This document shows, piece after piece, positions 55,735-62,664 of a stretch of DNA of 64,000 bases. The first letter of the stretch is position 1; each line of letters begins with the position of its first letter. The notes beneath the pieces are model-generated. The model was given only the letters and a program-made list of their open reading frames with translations. It ran no database searches and was not told the DNA's origin. The position numbers and the translations under genes are program-made. The stretch comes from Guyparkeria sp. WRN-7. GTDB taxonomy: Bacteria; Pseudomonadota; Gammaproteobacteria; Halothiobacillales; Halothiobacillaceae. The stretch spans positions 1-64,000 of the forward strand of contig NZ_LRFH01000003.1 in NCBI RefSeq assembly GCF_001641825.1, read 5' to 3'.

Positions 55735-56382
55735 CTAGGCAGGCACCAGCCAGCGGGTGAACCAGTCCGCGGCCAGCTGCGCGGCCTGGAACAGCGTCCC
55801 CGGCTCTTCGAACAGGTGGGTCGCCCCCGGCACGATCGCCATCTCGCTGGTGGCCCGCATGCGTTCTCTTGCCCAGCTGTTGAGTTCGATCACCTGGGTG
55901 TCCGCCCCACCGACGATCAGCAGGGTCGGGGCTTTCACCTGTGGCAGCGCCTCGCCGGCGAGGTCCGGCCGCCCGCCTCGCGACACCACGGCCCGAACCG
56001 AGTCGGGCAGCCGGGCGGCGGCCTTGAGCGCCGCCGCCGCACCGGTGCTCGCGCCAAAGTAACCGCGCGGCAGATCGGCCAGCTCCGGCTGATCGGCCAC
56101 CCAGCCGGAGGCCTGGACAAGCCGCTCGGCAAGCCGGTCGATGTCGAACCGGTTCTCGTAGACGCGGTCCTCCTCTTCGCTCAACAGATCGAACAGCAGG
56201 GTGCCCATGCCCACCTCGTGCAACTGGCGGGCGACGAACTGGTTTCTGGCGCTGTGGCGGCTACTGCCGCTGCCGTGGGCAAATACCACCAGTCCCCTCG
56301 GTTGTCGCGGCATCCCGAGAATGCCCTCGTGGAGGCCGCCTCCCAGTCGCATCTGCACGGCACGCTCCGCATCGGACATCAT
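55735..56382 (-). CDS. Small alpha/beta hydrolase of dienelactone-hydrolase type
   Basis: A 215-residue hydrolase. VVFAHGSGSSRHSARN near 30-45 is the oxyanion region, YFGASTGAAAALK the nucleophile elbow (Ser in GASTGA), and GADTQVIELN and GATHLFEEP supply the Asp and His. Related proteins are often found beside phosphoribosyltransferase genes, as here. GGAGG lies about 8 bases before ATG 56382. It starts 1 base after the phosphoribosyltransferase stop, so the genes are co-translated. Substrate unknown. Confidence 0.88.
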   Translation of the reverse strand: MMSDAERAVQMRLGGGLHEGILGMPRQPRGLVVFAHGSGSSRHSARNQFVARQLHEVGMGTLLFDLLSEEEDRVYENRFDIDRLAERLVQASGWVADQPELADLPRGYFGASTGAAAALKAAARLPDSVRAVVSRGGRPDLAGEALPQVKAPTLLIVGGADTQVIELNSWARERMRATSEMAIVPGATHLFEEPGTLFQAAQLAADWFTRWLVPA

Positions 56383-56383
56383 C

Positions 56384-57022
56384 TCACCCCTCCCGGTCGG
56401 CGGCCTGTTCAAGCATCCTGATCACTTCCTCGTCGGACACCTGCGGGAAGCTGTAGTAGTACGCCCCGACGGCCCCGAGGTAGTGGTCGGTGATCTCCAG
56501 CGCGACCAGCTCGTCGGCCTCGGTCTCCAGCGTGGCCGCGGTGGAGGACGGCACCACCGGGATGGCGACCACCACGTGCACCGGCTCGCGAGCGTCGGCG
56601 TCGCGTATCGCCGCCCGCATCGTCAGCCCCGTGGCGATCCCGTCGTCGACGATGATTGCGATCTTTCCGGCCACCGACGGCGCATCCGCCCTGCCATACA
56701 GCGCACGACGGCGGCGTGATTCGGCCCGCTCGCGCGCCTCGGCCTCGGCCAGCCACTGCGGGTCGACCGCCGCCTCTTCACGCGGATTGCAGACTCGCTG
56801 ACCGTGCTCCGGCACCGCGCAGATGGCGTACTCGGGCTGCATCGGATGACCGATCTTGCGCGGGATCAGGATGTCCAGCGGCATCTCAAGACGCCGGGCG
56901 ACCTCCTCACCCAACGGCACCCCCCCTCGTGGCAGCGCGTAGACCACGCCGGCCTGCCCGCGAAAGCTCTCTAGTGCCTCTGCCAGCTGACGACCGGCTT
57001 CGCGTCGGTTCGTGAATCGCAT
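56384..57022 (-). CDS. Phosphoribosyltransferase-like protein
   Basis: A 212-residue type I PRTase-fold protein. The PRPP loop is IAIIVDDGIATGLTM at about 121-135; an N-terminal LPRGGVPLGEEVA block and KIGHPMQPEYAICAV follow the ComF/COG1926 pattern. The nucleobase acceptor is unknown. It heads the operon with the hydrolase and nrdJ; a nucleotide-salvage role would fit RNR. AGGAGG is upstream of ATG 57022, with the likely promoter in 57023-57303, where no gene is seen. Confidence 0.9.
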   Translation of the reverse strand: MRFTNRREAGRQLAEALESFRGQAGVVYALPRGGVPLGEEVARRLEMPLDILIPRKIGHPMQPEYAICAVPEHGQRVCNPREEAAVDPQWLAEAEARERAESRRRRALYGRADAPSVAGKIAIIVDDGIATGLTMRAAIRDADAREPVHVVVAIPVVPSSTAATLETEADELVALEITDHYLGAVGAYYYSFPQVSDEEVIRMLEQAADREG

Positions 57023-57303
57023 CGCGCCCTCCTGAGATGACCGTTCCCTGCACTGACTATAGCCATTCCTCGACAGGCTGCGTGCCTGCCGGACAGGCCG
57101 TGTTTAACGCCCCCAAATCAATTGCTTGGAGGAACGAAAACCCTCCATCCACCTGCTACCTTGTGAGTACGTGCCTCCCCAGCGCGGGCGCGCATGCCGG
57201 CTTAGTCAGCCGGGCTACCTCGGATTCAGGACGGGTGACCGGGCGCGATTGATGCCTGGGTCGTCCCCGTCGGCCTTCATTCCAGCTAAGGAGGAGAAGC
57301 GCC

Positions 57304-57945
57304 ATGAAACAGATCAGACTCGTTCGCAACCTGACCGCCTGTTCGCTTGCGGTGGCACTGCTCGGCTCGGCACCGATGATGGCCGTGGCCGATGACGACC
57401 AACCGCGTCGCGGCATGATGGGCCCGGGCATGATGGACGGTTATGGCCCTTACGGACCCGGGTACGGCATGCAGGGGGCGGGCCCCTGCGCCCCGGGCGG
57501 CGGATATGGCTCGGGAATGATGGGGCCGGGGATGATGCACGGTTACGGCCCCGGCATGATGCAGGGCTATGGACCGGGGTACGGCCAGGGCATGATGCAA
57601 GGCTACGGACCGATGCACGGATACGGCGGCGGGATGATGCAGGGCTACGGCCCCGGCATGATGGCGCCGGGCTACGGCATGGGCTCGAGCAATCTCGGCC
57701 GCCTGACCGAGAAACAGCGTGAACGCATGCGGGAGCTCCAGCAGGAGGAGAAGAAGGAGCACTGGGAGCGGATGCAGAAGATGCAGCAACACCAGCGAGA
57801 GCTCTACCGCATGCAGCTCGCCGACGAACCGAATTACGACGCGATCAAGGAGAAATCGCGCGAGCTTGGCAAGCTCCAGCAGGAGATGGCCGAAGAGCGC
57901 ATCGAGATGCACCGGAAGATGCGCGACGTCCTCGAGAAGGACTGA
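57304..57945 (+). CDS. Met/Gly/Tyr-rich periplasmic protein with Spy-like C-terminus
   Basis: A 213-residue exported protein. The signal peptide is LTACSLAVALLGSAPMMAVA. Residues about 38-130 consist of imperfect repeats of GYGPGMMQ/GMMHGYGP type with about 20 methionines. The C-terminal 80 residues form charged helices containing LTEKQRERMRELQQEEKK, similar in style to the LTxxQ proteins Spy and CpxP. Met-rich repeats often bind Cu(I) or Ag(I), so metal buffering in the periplasm is a reasonable guess. AAGGAGG precedes ATG 57304 and a terminator follows. Confidence 0.8.
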   Translation: MKQIRLVRNLTACSLAVALLGSAPMMAVADDDQPRRGMMGPGMMDGYGPYGPGYGMQGAGPCAPGGGYGSGMMGPGMMHGYGPGMMQGYGPGYGQGMMQGYGPMHGYGGGMMQGYGPGMMAPGYGMGSSNLGRLTEKQRERMRELQQEEKKEHWERMQKMQQHQRELYRMQLADEPNYDAIKEKSRELGKLQQEMAEERIEMHRKMRDVLEKD

Positions 57946-57970
57946 ACGGAACAACCATCCCAGCAAGCAA

Positions 57971-58006
57971 AAGGCCGCCCGAACGAACCGGGCGGCCTTC
58001 TTTTTT
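57971..58006 (+). terminator. Terminator after the Met/Gly-rich gene
   Basis: An 11-bp stem, AAGGCCGCCCG / CGGGCGGCCTT, with a 7-base loop and then CTTTTTT. Confidence 0.92.
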
Positions 58007-58078
58007 GCGACAGGCAAACCGATCAAGGCGCCCGATTGACGAGCACCGGCTTACCCCACAGGAATACGTGGCGACGGA

Positions 58079-58348
58079 TCAGTCCTCGAGTCGCCGGCGA
58101 CGCTCCTCAAACTCCTCGTGATCGATCTCACCCCGCGCATAGCGCTCGCGCAGGATATCGAGTGCCCGGTTCGATCGCCGCTCGCTGGTCGACTCACCCT
58201 CCGATCCCGGCCGCGGGCTGACCAGCCACTTGATCAACAGCGCGATCGCCGCGATCAGCAGGGCCCAGAAAAGAATCATCAGGATCCAGCCGCCGAAACC
58301 GAATCCCATACCCGTGTGCGGCATGACACCGTAACCCCAGTCGTACAT
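58079..58348 (-). CDS. Small SHOCT-domain membrane protein
   Basis: An 89-residue protein with one membrane helix (WILMILFWALLIAAIALLIKW). The C-terminal SHOCT motif LDILRERYARGEIDHEEFE lies at about 63-81. The N-terminus MYDWGYGVMPHTGMGFGFGG is rich in Gly, Met and Tyr, similar in composition to the neighbouring Met/Gly-rich protein. SHOCT peptides often help assembly at membranes. CGAGGAG precedes ATG 58348. Confidence 0.85.
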   Translation of the reverse strand: MYDWGYGVMPHTGMGFGFGGWILMILFWALLIAAIALLIKWLVSPRPGSEGESTSERRSNRALDILRERYARGEIDHEEFEERRRRLED

Positions 58349-58373
58349 GTGTCTGTCTCCTCGTTGTCAAAAC

Positions 58374-58408
58374 CAAAAAACGGCAGGCACCTCACGGTGG
58401 CCTGCCGT
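58374..58408 (-). terminator. Terminator after the DUF3096 gene
   Basis: On the minus strand ACGGCAGGC and GCCTGCCGT pair perfectly, with additional bulged pairing inside, followed by six T residues. It lies between the DUF3096 and SHOCT genes. Confidence 0.85.
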
Positions 58409-58469
58409 CAGCCTAGACCCCTTGACCGGGTGACTGCTGTCTCGACGCGATTCGCGACGAACCGTCAGA

Positions 58470-58613
58470 TCAGAAGCCGTAGCCGAGCAGCCCCAGCACG
58501 CCGAGTGTGATCAGGTAGATCGCGACGATGTAGTTCAACAGTTTCGGGAACACCAGGATCAGGATGCCGGCAAGCAGGGAGATCAACGGGGCGAGTTCGA
58601 TGTGGAAGGTCAT
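58470..58613 (-). CDS. DUF3096 small membrane protein
   Basis: A 47-residue protein from ATG 58611-58613 to TGA 58470-58472. The sequence begins MTFHIELAPLISLLAGILI and continues with LVFPKLLNYIVAIYLITLG. It forms two membrane helices and matches the DUF3096 pattern. CAAGGAG lies upstream at good spacing and a terminator follows. Function unknown; such proteins are frequent near SHOCT and other stress-related small proteins. Confidence 0.85.
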   Translation of the reverse strand: MTFHIELAPLISLLAGILILVFPKLLNYIVAIYLITLGVLGLLGYGF

Positions 58614-58710
58614 GAGTCACTCCTTGAGGTCGTGGCGAAATATCCGGTCCAGGCGGCCTTCACCGCCCGTGGCCCAATCCTGCGCCAGCGTCGCGGCGCT
58701 TGTCCAATCG

Positions 58711-59334
58711 TCAAAGGGCGCCCGACTCGCGCAGCACCTCGTCGAGACGCTCGGCCATGGCCCGATAGCCGGCGGCGTTCAGGTGCACGGCATCGGACTT
58801 GTAACCGGGGCGGCGCAGCAGGTCCGCGACCAGGTCGTCTACCAGCACCACGTGGTAGAAATCGGCCAGCTCCCGGTAGAGCGGCGCCGAGTTGGAGAAC
58901 AGCGACTTCCTGGGCACTCCCACCAGGACCACCTGGACGCCGCGGCCACGTGCCAGCTCGATCATGCGGGCGATGTTGGCCTTGGCCCGTATCGGGTTCC
59001 GGTTCTGCAGCACGTCGTTGCCGCCGGTCAGGAGGATCATCAGGGCCGGCTCGTGACGATCGAGCACCGCGGGCAGACGCGTCACGGCCTCGGCCGTGGT
59101 CTCACCCGAAACGCCGGCATTGATCACGGCATGCCCTGTCAGGGCCTCGAGCTGTGCGGGATAGGCAGCGCCGTCCGGTGCACCCACGCCTTCGGTGAGG
59201 CTGTCACCGAAAGCCAGAATGCGATCCCCCGCCGAAAGCCGATCGAGCGGGGCCTCGCCACAACCTGCCAGCACCAGCAGGGCCGGAACGGCCAGCCACA
59301 TCCACCAGCACCGGACCGACAATCTATCGATCAT
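58711..59334 (-). CDS. GDSL-type esterase lipoprotein (TesA-like arylesterase)
   Basis: A 207-residue SGNH hydrolase. The lipobox LVLAGC gives lipidated Cys25. Block I FGDSLTEG has catalytic Ser45; GGND near 104-107 holds the oxyanion Asn106; and DAVHLN holds Asp181 and His184. TesA-like enzymes hydrolyse acyl-CoA, lysophospholipids or aryl esters in the periplasm; a lipidated form would sit on a membrane. ATG 59334 with AGGT upstream is chosen over GTG 59340. The residue after Cys is Gly, so outer-membrane placement is likely. A short frame overlaps its start. Confidence 0.92.
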   Translation of the reverse strand: MIDRLSVRCWWMWLAVPALLVLAGCGEAPLDRLSAGDRILAFGDSLTEGVGAPDGAAYPAQLEALTGHAVINAGVSGETTAEAVTRLPAVLDRHEPALMILLTGGNDVLQNRNPIRAKANIARMIELARGRGVQVVLVGVPRKSLFSNSAPLYRELADFYHVVLVDDLVADLLRRPGYKSDAVHLNAAGYRAMAERLDEVLRESGAL

Positions 59335-59425
59335 CGCCACACCTCGCCCGCTTCTCGACCCGGATGTCCCGACCGGCCGACTCGAAGTCGGCGGGCGGGA
59401 CAGGCTTCGGCATCGGTATCGTCAT
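59324..59425 (-). CDS. Possible 33-residue leader ORF overlapping the GDSL gene
   Basis: ATG 59425, directly after a strong GGGAGGAG, opens a 33-codon frame (MTIPMPKPVPPADFESAG...) that ends at 59324, inside the first codons of the GDSL lipoprotein. The product is charged with no membrane segment. It may couple translation to the lipoprotein, or be a real small protein, or chance. No similarity is recognised. Confidence 0.3.
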   Translation of the reverse strand: MTIPMPKPVPPADFESAGRDIRVEKRARCGDDR

Positions 59426-59654
59426 GACTCCTCCCACCGTTCGTGGCATGTCGCTTGCCCGGCCCCCGGGCAACTTCCGCTGCTCCGCCCCACTATAGGC
59501 ACTCTGCGCGGCCGTGACTCGTTCCGTCGTTTCGCATCGGATCGTATGGCAACCATAAGGGATCGCAATTCCTCCCGAGTGCGCCTGATGGTAGACTCCG
59601 CGGCACTCGACCTTTGCTGATACATCAATCGCCCTGCGGGAAGGCCCCCTCTCG
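59426..59654. other. Non-coding region between the GDSL and csoS1D genes
   Basis: Divergent intergenic DNA without a convincing gene apart from the short leader frame to its left. GGATCGTATGGCAACCATAAGG (59530-59560 region) contains a small ATGG...CCAT dyad. Promoters for both flanking genes should lie here, but I cannot assign boxes. Confidence 0.35.
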
Positions 59655-60269
59655 ATGATCGAACTCCGGACGTACGTCTTTATCGACTCGCTCCAGCCCC
59701 AGGTGGCGGAGTACATGGCGACGGCGTCCCAGGGCTTTCTGCCGGTGCCGGGTGATGCCTGCCTGTGGGTCGAGGTCTCGCCGGGCATGGCCGTTCACCG
59801 CCTGACCGACATCGCGCTGAAATCCTCCAGCGTGCGCCTCGCGCAGCAGGTGGTCGAGCGGGCCTTCGGCTCGATGGTCATCCACCATCGCGTGCAGAGC
59901 GACGTGGTCCAGGCCGGCGATACGATCCTCGACTACCTCGGCCGCCAGCAGACCGAGCGCCAGCCCTGCGAGATCGCCTGGCAGGAGATCATCCGCGGCA
60001 TGACACCGGACCACACGGTCCTGATCAACCGTCAGAACCGCCGCGGCAACATGATCCTGCCGGACCAGAGCATGTTCATCCTCGAGGTCGAGCCGGCCGG
60101 TTACGTCGTCTACGCCGCCAACCAGGCGGAAAAGGCGGCCAACATCTCGCTGATCGACGTGCGCGCCGTGGGCAAGTACGGCCGCCTGACGATCGCCGGC
60201 ACGGAAGGCAACGTCGACGAGGCCGCGCGCGCCGCGATCGCCGCGGTGAAGAACCCGGCCTTTACCTGA
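59655..60269 (+). CDS. csoS1D: Alpha-carboxysome tandem-BMC shell protein CsoS1D
   Basis: A 204-residue tandem BMC-domain (BMC-T) protein. Characteristic blocks are [19 protein letters not shown] at the N-terminus, [38 protein letters not shown] and [20 protein letters not shown] near the end. These match CsoS1D of chemoautotrophs and marine cyanobacteria. CsoS1D forms stacked trimers with a gated pore, thought to pass RuBP and other large metabolites across the carboxysome shell. No RuBisCO, CsoS2 or other shell gene lies in the window, so it is a satellite locus. A nudix gene follows after 4 bases. ATG 59655 has a loosely spaced GGAAGG. The identification is the strongest evidence for autotrophy here. 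Confidence 0.92.
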   Translation: MIELRTYVFIDSLQPQVAEYMATASQGFLPVPGDACLWVEVSPGMAVHRLTDIALKSSSVRLAQQVVERAFGSMVIHHRVQSDVVQAGDTILDYLGRQQTERQPCEIAWQEIIRGMTPDHTVLINRQNRRGNMILPDQSMFILEVEPAGYVVYAANQAEKAANISLIDVRAVGKYGRLTIAGTEGNVDEAARAAIAAVKNPAFT

Positions 60270-60273
60270 TCCC

Positions 60274-60825
60274 ATGCATCGCTGCGACCTGCTGGAACAA
60301 CTGGCCCGCTACCAGACCCGCTATCTCGACGAAGCGGCATTCGTCGAGCGGGCCCGCCAGTTCGTCGCCACGCATCCGGACACCTTCTACCGGCACCATC
60401 TGCCGGCGCACGTCTCGGCTTCCACCTGGGTGGTCAACCCGTCGCGCACCGCCGTGCTGCTGATGCACCATCGCAAGCTCGACCGCTGGCTGCAGCCGGG
60501 CGGGCACGCCGACGGCGACACCGACATGCGCATGGTCGCGCTCAAGGAATGCGCCGAGGAGACCGGCGTCTCGCCCGAGCACATCCGGCTAGTCGGTGAC
60601 GGCATCTTCGACGTCGACATCCATGCGACGCAGGAGCCGCACCCGGATTCCCAAGAACATCACCACATTGATATCCGCTACCTGGTGGAGATCGACGACC
60701 GCGTTCCCGTCCCGGGCAACGAGGAGTCCTTCGAACTGCGCTGGGTGGAGATTCCCATGGTCGCCCGCCTGAGCAACAGCCGCTCGACCCTGCGCATGCT
60801 CGACAAGACGCGCAAGATGCGCTGA
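60274..60825 (+). CDS. Nudix hydrolase
   Basis: A 183-residue nudix-fold protein. The motif reads GGHADGDTDMRMVALKECAEETGV: compared with GX5EX7REUXEEXGU, the first Glu is Thr and Arg is Lys, a variant found in a subfamily of stand-alone nudix proteins. The metal-binding EE pair is intact. The N-terminus (LARYQTRYLDEAAFVER) is the usual extension of that subfamily. The substrate is a nucleoside diphosphate derivative in most relatives. It follows csoS1D by 4 bases, so co-expression with the carboxysome shell protein is likely. Confidence 0.9.
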   Translation: MHRCDLLEQLARYQTRYLDEAAFVERARQFVATHPDTFYRHHLPAHVSASTWVVNPSRTAVLLMHHRKLDRWLQPGGHADGDTDMRMVALKECAEETGVSPEHIRLVGDGIFDVDIHATQEPHPDSQEHHHIDIRYLVEIDDRVPVPGNEESFELRWVEIPMVARLSNSRSTLRMLDKTRKMR

Positions 60826-60983
60826 TCGCAGCGCCACCCCTGCCCGGACCGGCACCCGCCTCCCTCGAAAACCGATCACCGCCCGACGAACCGCTGCCTG
60901 CGTGCAGGCCGAGCCGACGTTGACGTCGTCACCGGCCCGCGGGACACTCGCCGACTGGTTCACTTGCGCAGGGAAATCAGGGA

Positions 60984-61772
60984 ATGATCAGGTACTTCGG
61001 CTTCGGATCGAATCTGGACATGACTTCGCTCCGGGCCAAGGGCGTCGAACCGATTTCCTCGCAACGCGCGACACTGCCTGGCTGGTACCTGCGGTTCAAC
61101 GTCCGACACTTCTTCCGGCACGAGGGCGGCGTAGGCAATATCGAGCAGACGGGTAACCTGCACGACCGCGTGCTGGGGGTGATTCACGAATGCCCGGACG
61201 ACAGCCTGCCGGCACTCGACCGGGCCGAAGCGCGCGGCGTCGGCTACGACCGCATCATGGTCGATGTGGAGACCGACGAGGGCATCGTGCCTGCCTTCGC
61301 CTACGTCGGTCGCCCCGACTTCATCGACGACAGCTGCCTGCCGAGCCGCCGCTATCTCAACATCCTGCTGCGCGGCGCCCGACTGGCGGAGCTGGACCCG
61401 GCCTACATCGAGCAGCTCGAACGTCAGCCGACCCTGCCCGTCACCGAGGCGCCGCCATTCGAACACCCTCCCGGCCCCCATTCGCGTTTCGACGCCGAGT
61501 CGCTGCGCGCCCATCCCGACTACACCGCACTCTACGGTGCCGTCTTCGACATGAGGGCCGCCCGCCCGAGCCATGAGTTTCTCAAGGGCCTGTTCGGCGG
61601 GCGCGACATGACCCTGTTCCACCTGCAGCGCATGGACTCGAGCGACGGCAGCGAGACGCTCGACGACATCCGCGACGATCGGCTCGACGACGCCCAACGA
61701 CGCTACCTGAACACCTACCTGCAGGAATATAAACGGGAATACCGATATATCGGCCGCTTCGAGTACTATTGA
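60984..61772 (+). CDS. Gamma-glutamylcyclotransferase-like protein
   Basis: A 262-residue protein. YFGFGSNLDM at 4-13 is the GGCT substrate loop and Glu82 in DRAEARGVGYDR the likely catalytic acid. GGCT enzymes release 5-oxoproline from gamma-glutamyl amines or peptides. The C-terminal 100 residues extend beyond the usual domain and end in a Tyr/Arg-rich segment. AGGGA precedes ATG 60984. A metallo-beta-lactamase-like gene follows after 32 bases. Confidence 0.85.
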   Translation: MIRYFGFGSNLDMTSLRAKGVEPISSQRATLPGWYLRFNVRHFFRHEGGVGNIEQTGNLHDRVLGVIHECPDDSLPALDRAEARGVGYDRIMVDVETDEGIVPAFAYVGRPDFIDDSCLPSRRYLNILLRGARLAELDPAYIEQLERQPTLPVTEAPPFEHPPGPHSRFDAESLRAHPDYTALYGAVFDMRAARPSHEFLKGLFGGRDMTLFHLQRMDSSDGSETLDDIRDDRLDDAQRRYLNTYLQEYKREYRYIGRFEYY

Positions 61773-61804
61773 GCGTTGGCGACCGTTTCCAAGGAGGACC
61801 CCAG

Positions 61805-62548
61805 ATGACCGCGCTTCCCGACGCCCTTTCGCACGGCCCCATCCAGGAAATCTTTCCGGACGTGTTCTTCGTCTCCGGTGCGATGGAGACCTGTCTGCTG
61901 GACATGGACTGGAAATTCAGCCGCAACATGACCGTCGTCCGTGACGGCGACCGGCTGGTGGTGATCAACAGCGTGCGACTCGACGACGAGGGACTCGCCG
62001 CACTGGACCAGCTGGGACGGGTGACCGACGTGGTCCGTCTGGGCTCCCTGCATGGCCGTGACGACCCGTTCTACGTCCGGCACTACGGCGCCCGCTACTG
62101 GATGATGCCCGGCATGGAGCACGAGACCGGTCTGCAGGCCGACGAGACACTCTCGCCCGGCGGACCACTGCCGCTGGCCGACGCCGAGCTGTTCACCTTC
62201 GAGACCACCGCGATCCCCGAAGGCATCCTCCACATCGACCGGGCCGGCGGCATTCTGGTTGCCTGCGACGCCCTGCAGAACTGGGAGGCTCCGGACGAAT
62301 TCTTCTCCGACGATTCCCGCGCGATGATGCAGGAAATGGGGTTCTTCACCCCGGCCAATGTCGGCCCGCTGTGGATGCAGAAGGCCGAGCCGCAGGCCGG
62401 AGACTTCCACCGACTGATGGAGCGGGATTTCCGTCACGCCCTCTGCGGCCACGGCTCGCCGCTCTGCGATACCGCCCGCGACGACTTCTCCGCCACCGTC
62501 GAAAGGCTGTTCGCCGACTCCGAAAACACCTCGGCGAACAACGGATGA
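61805..62548 (+). CDS. Metallo-beta-lactamase-like protein with degenerate metal site
   Basis: A 247-residue protein with the beta-strand layout of an MBL-fold enzyme or DUF4336-type relative. It begins IFPDVFFVSGAM, followed by NMTVVRDGDRLVVINSVRLDDEG. The HxHxDH motif is not intact: the corresponding loop is SLHGRDDPFYVRHYG. Later HIDRAGGILVACDALQNWE resembles the distal metal-ligand segment. It may bind one metal or none, and catalysis cannot be assumed. AAGGAGG with 7-base spacing fixes ATG 61805. It probably shares a transcript with the GGCT-like gene. Confidence 0.7.
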   Translation: MTALPDALSHGPIQEIFPDVFFVSGAMETCLLDMDWKFSRNMTVVRDGDRLVVINSVRLDDEGLAALDQLGRVTDVVRLGSLHGRDDPFYVRHYGARYWMMPGMEHETGLQADETLSPGGPLPLADAELFTFETTAIPEGILHIDRAGGILVACDALQNWEAPDEFFSDDSRAMMQEMGFFTPANVGPLWMQKAEPQAGDFHRLMERDFRHALCGHGSPLCDTARDDFSATVERLFADSENTSANNG

Positions 62549-62664
62549 ACCCTGTCGACGTGTTTCACAGCCGTCGACAACAGCCCGTCCTTCGCACGCC
62601 GGCCTGGAGCACCGCGGTGCGCGACCGCGCGTTCGCTCAGCCGGCAGCCCCATAGGCATCCGAC

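Noticed and set aside
57400-57680. Short repeats that could suggest a CRISPR or tandem DNA array
   Set aside because: They encode imperfect GYGPGMMQ-type protein repeats in one frame, with no uniform repeat-spacer structure.
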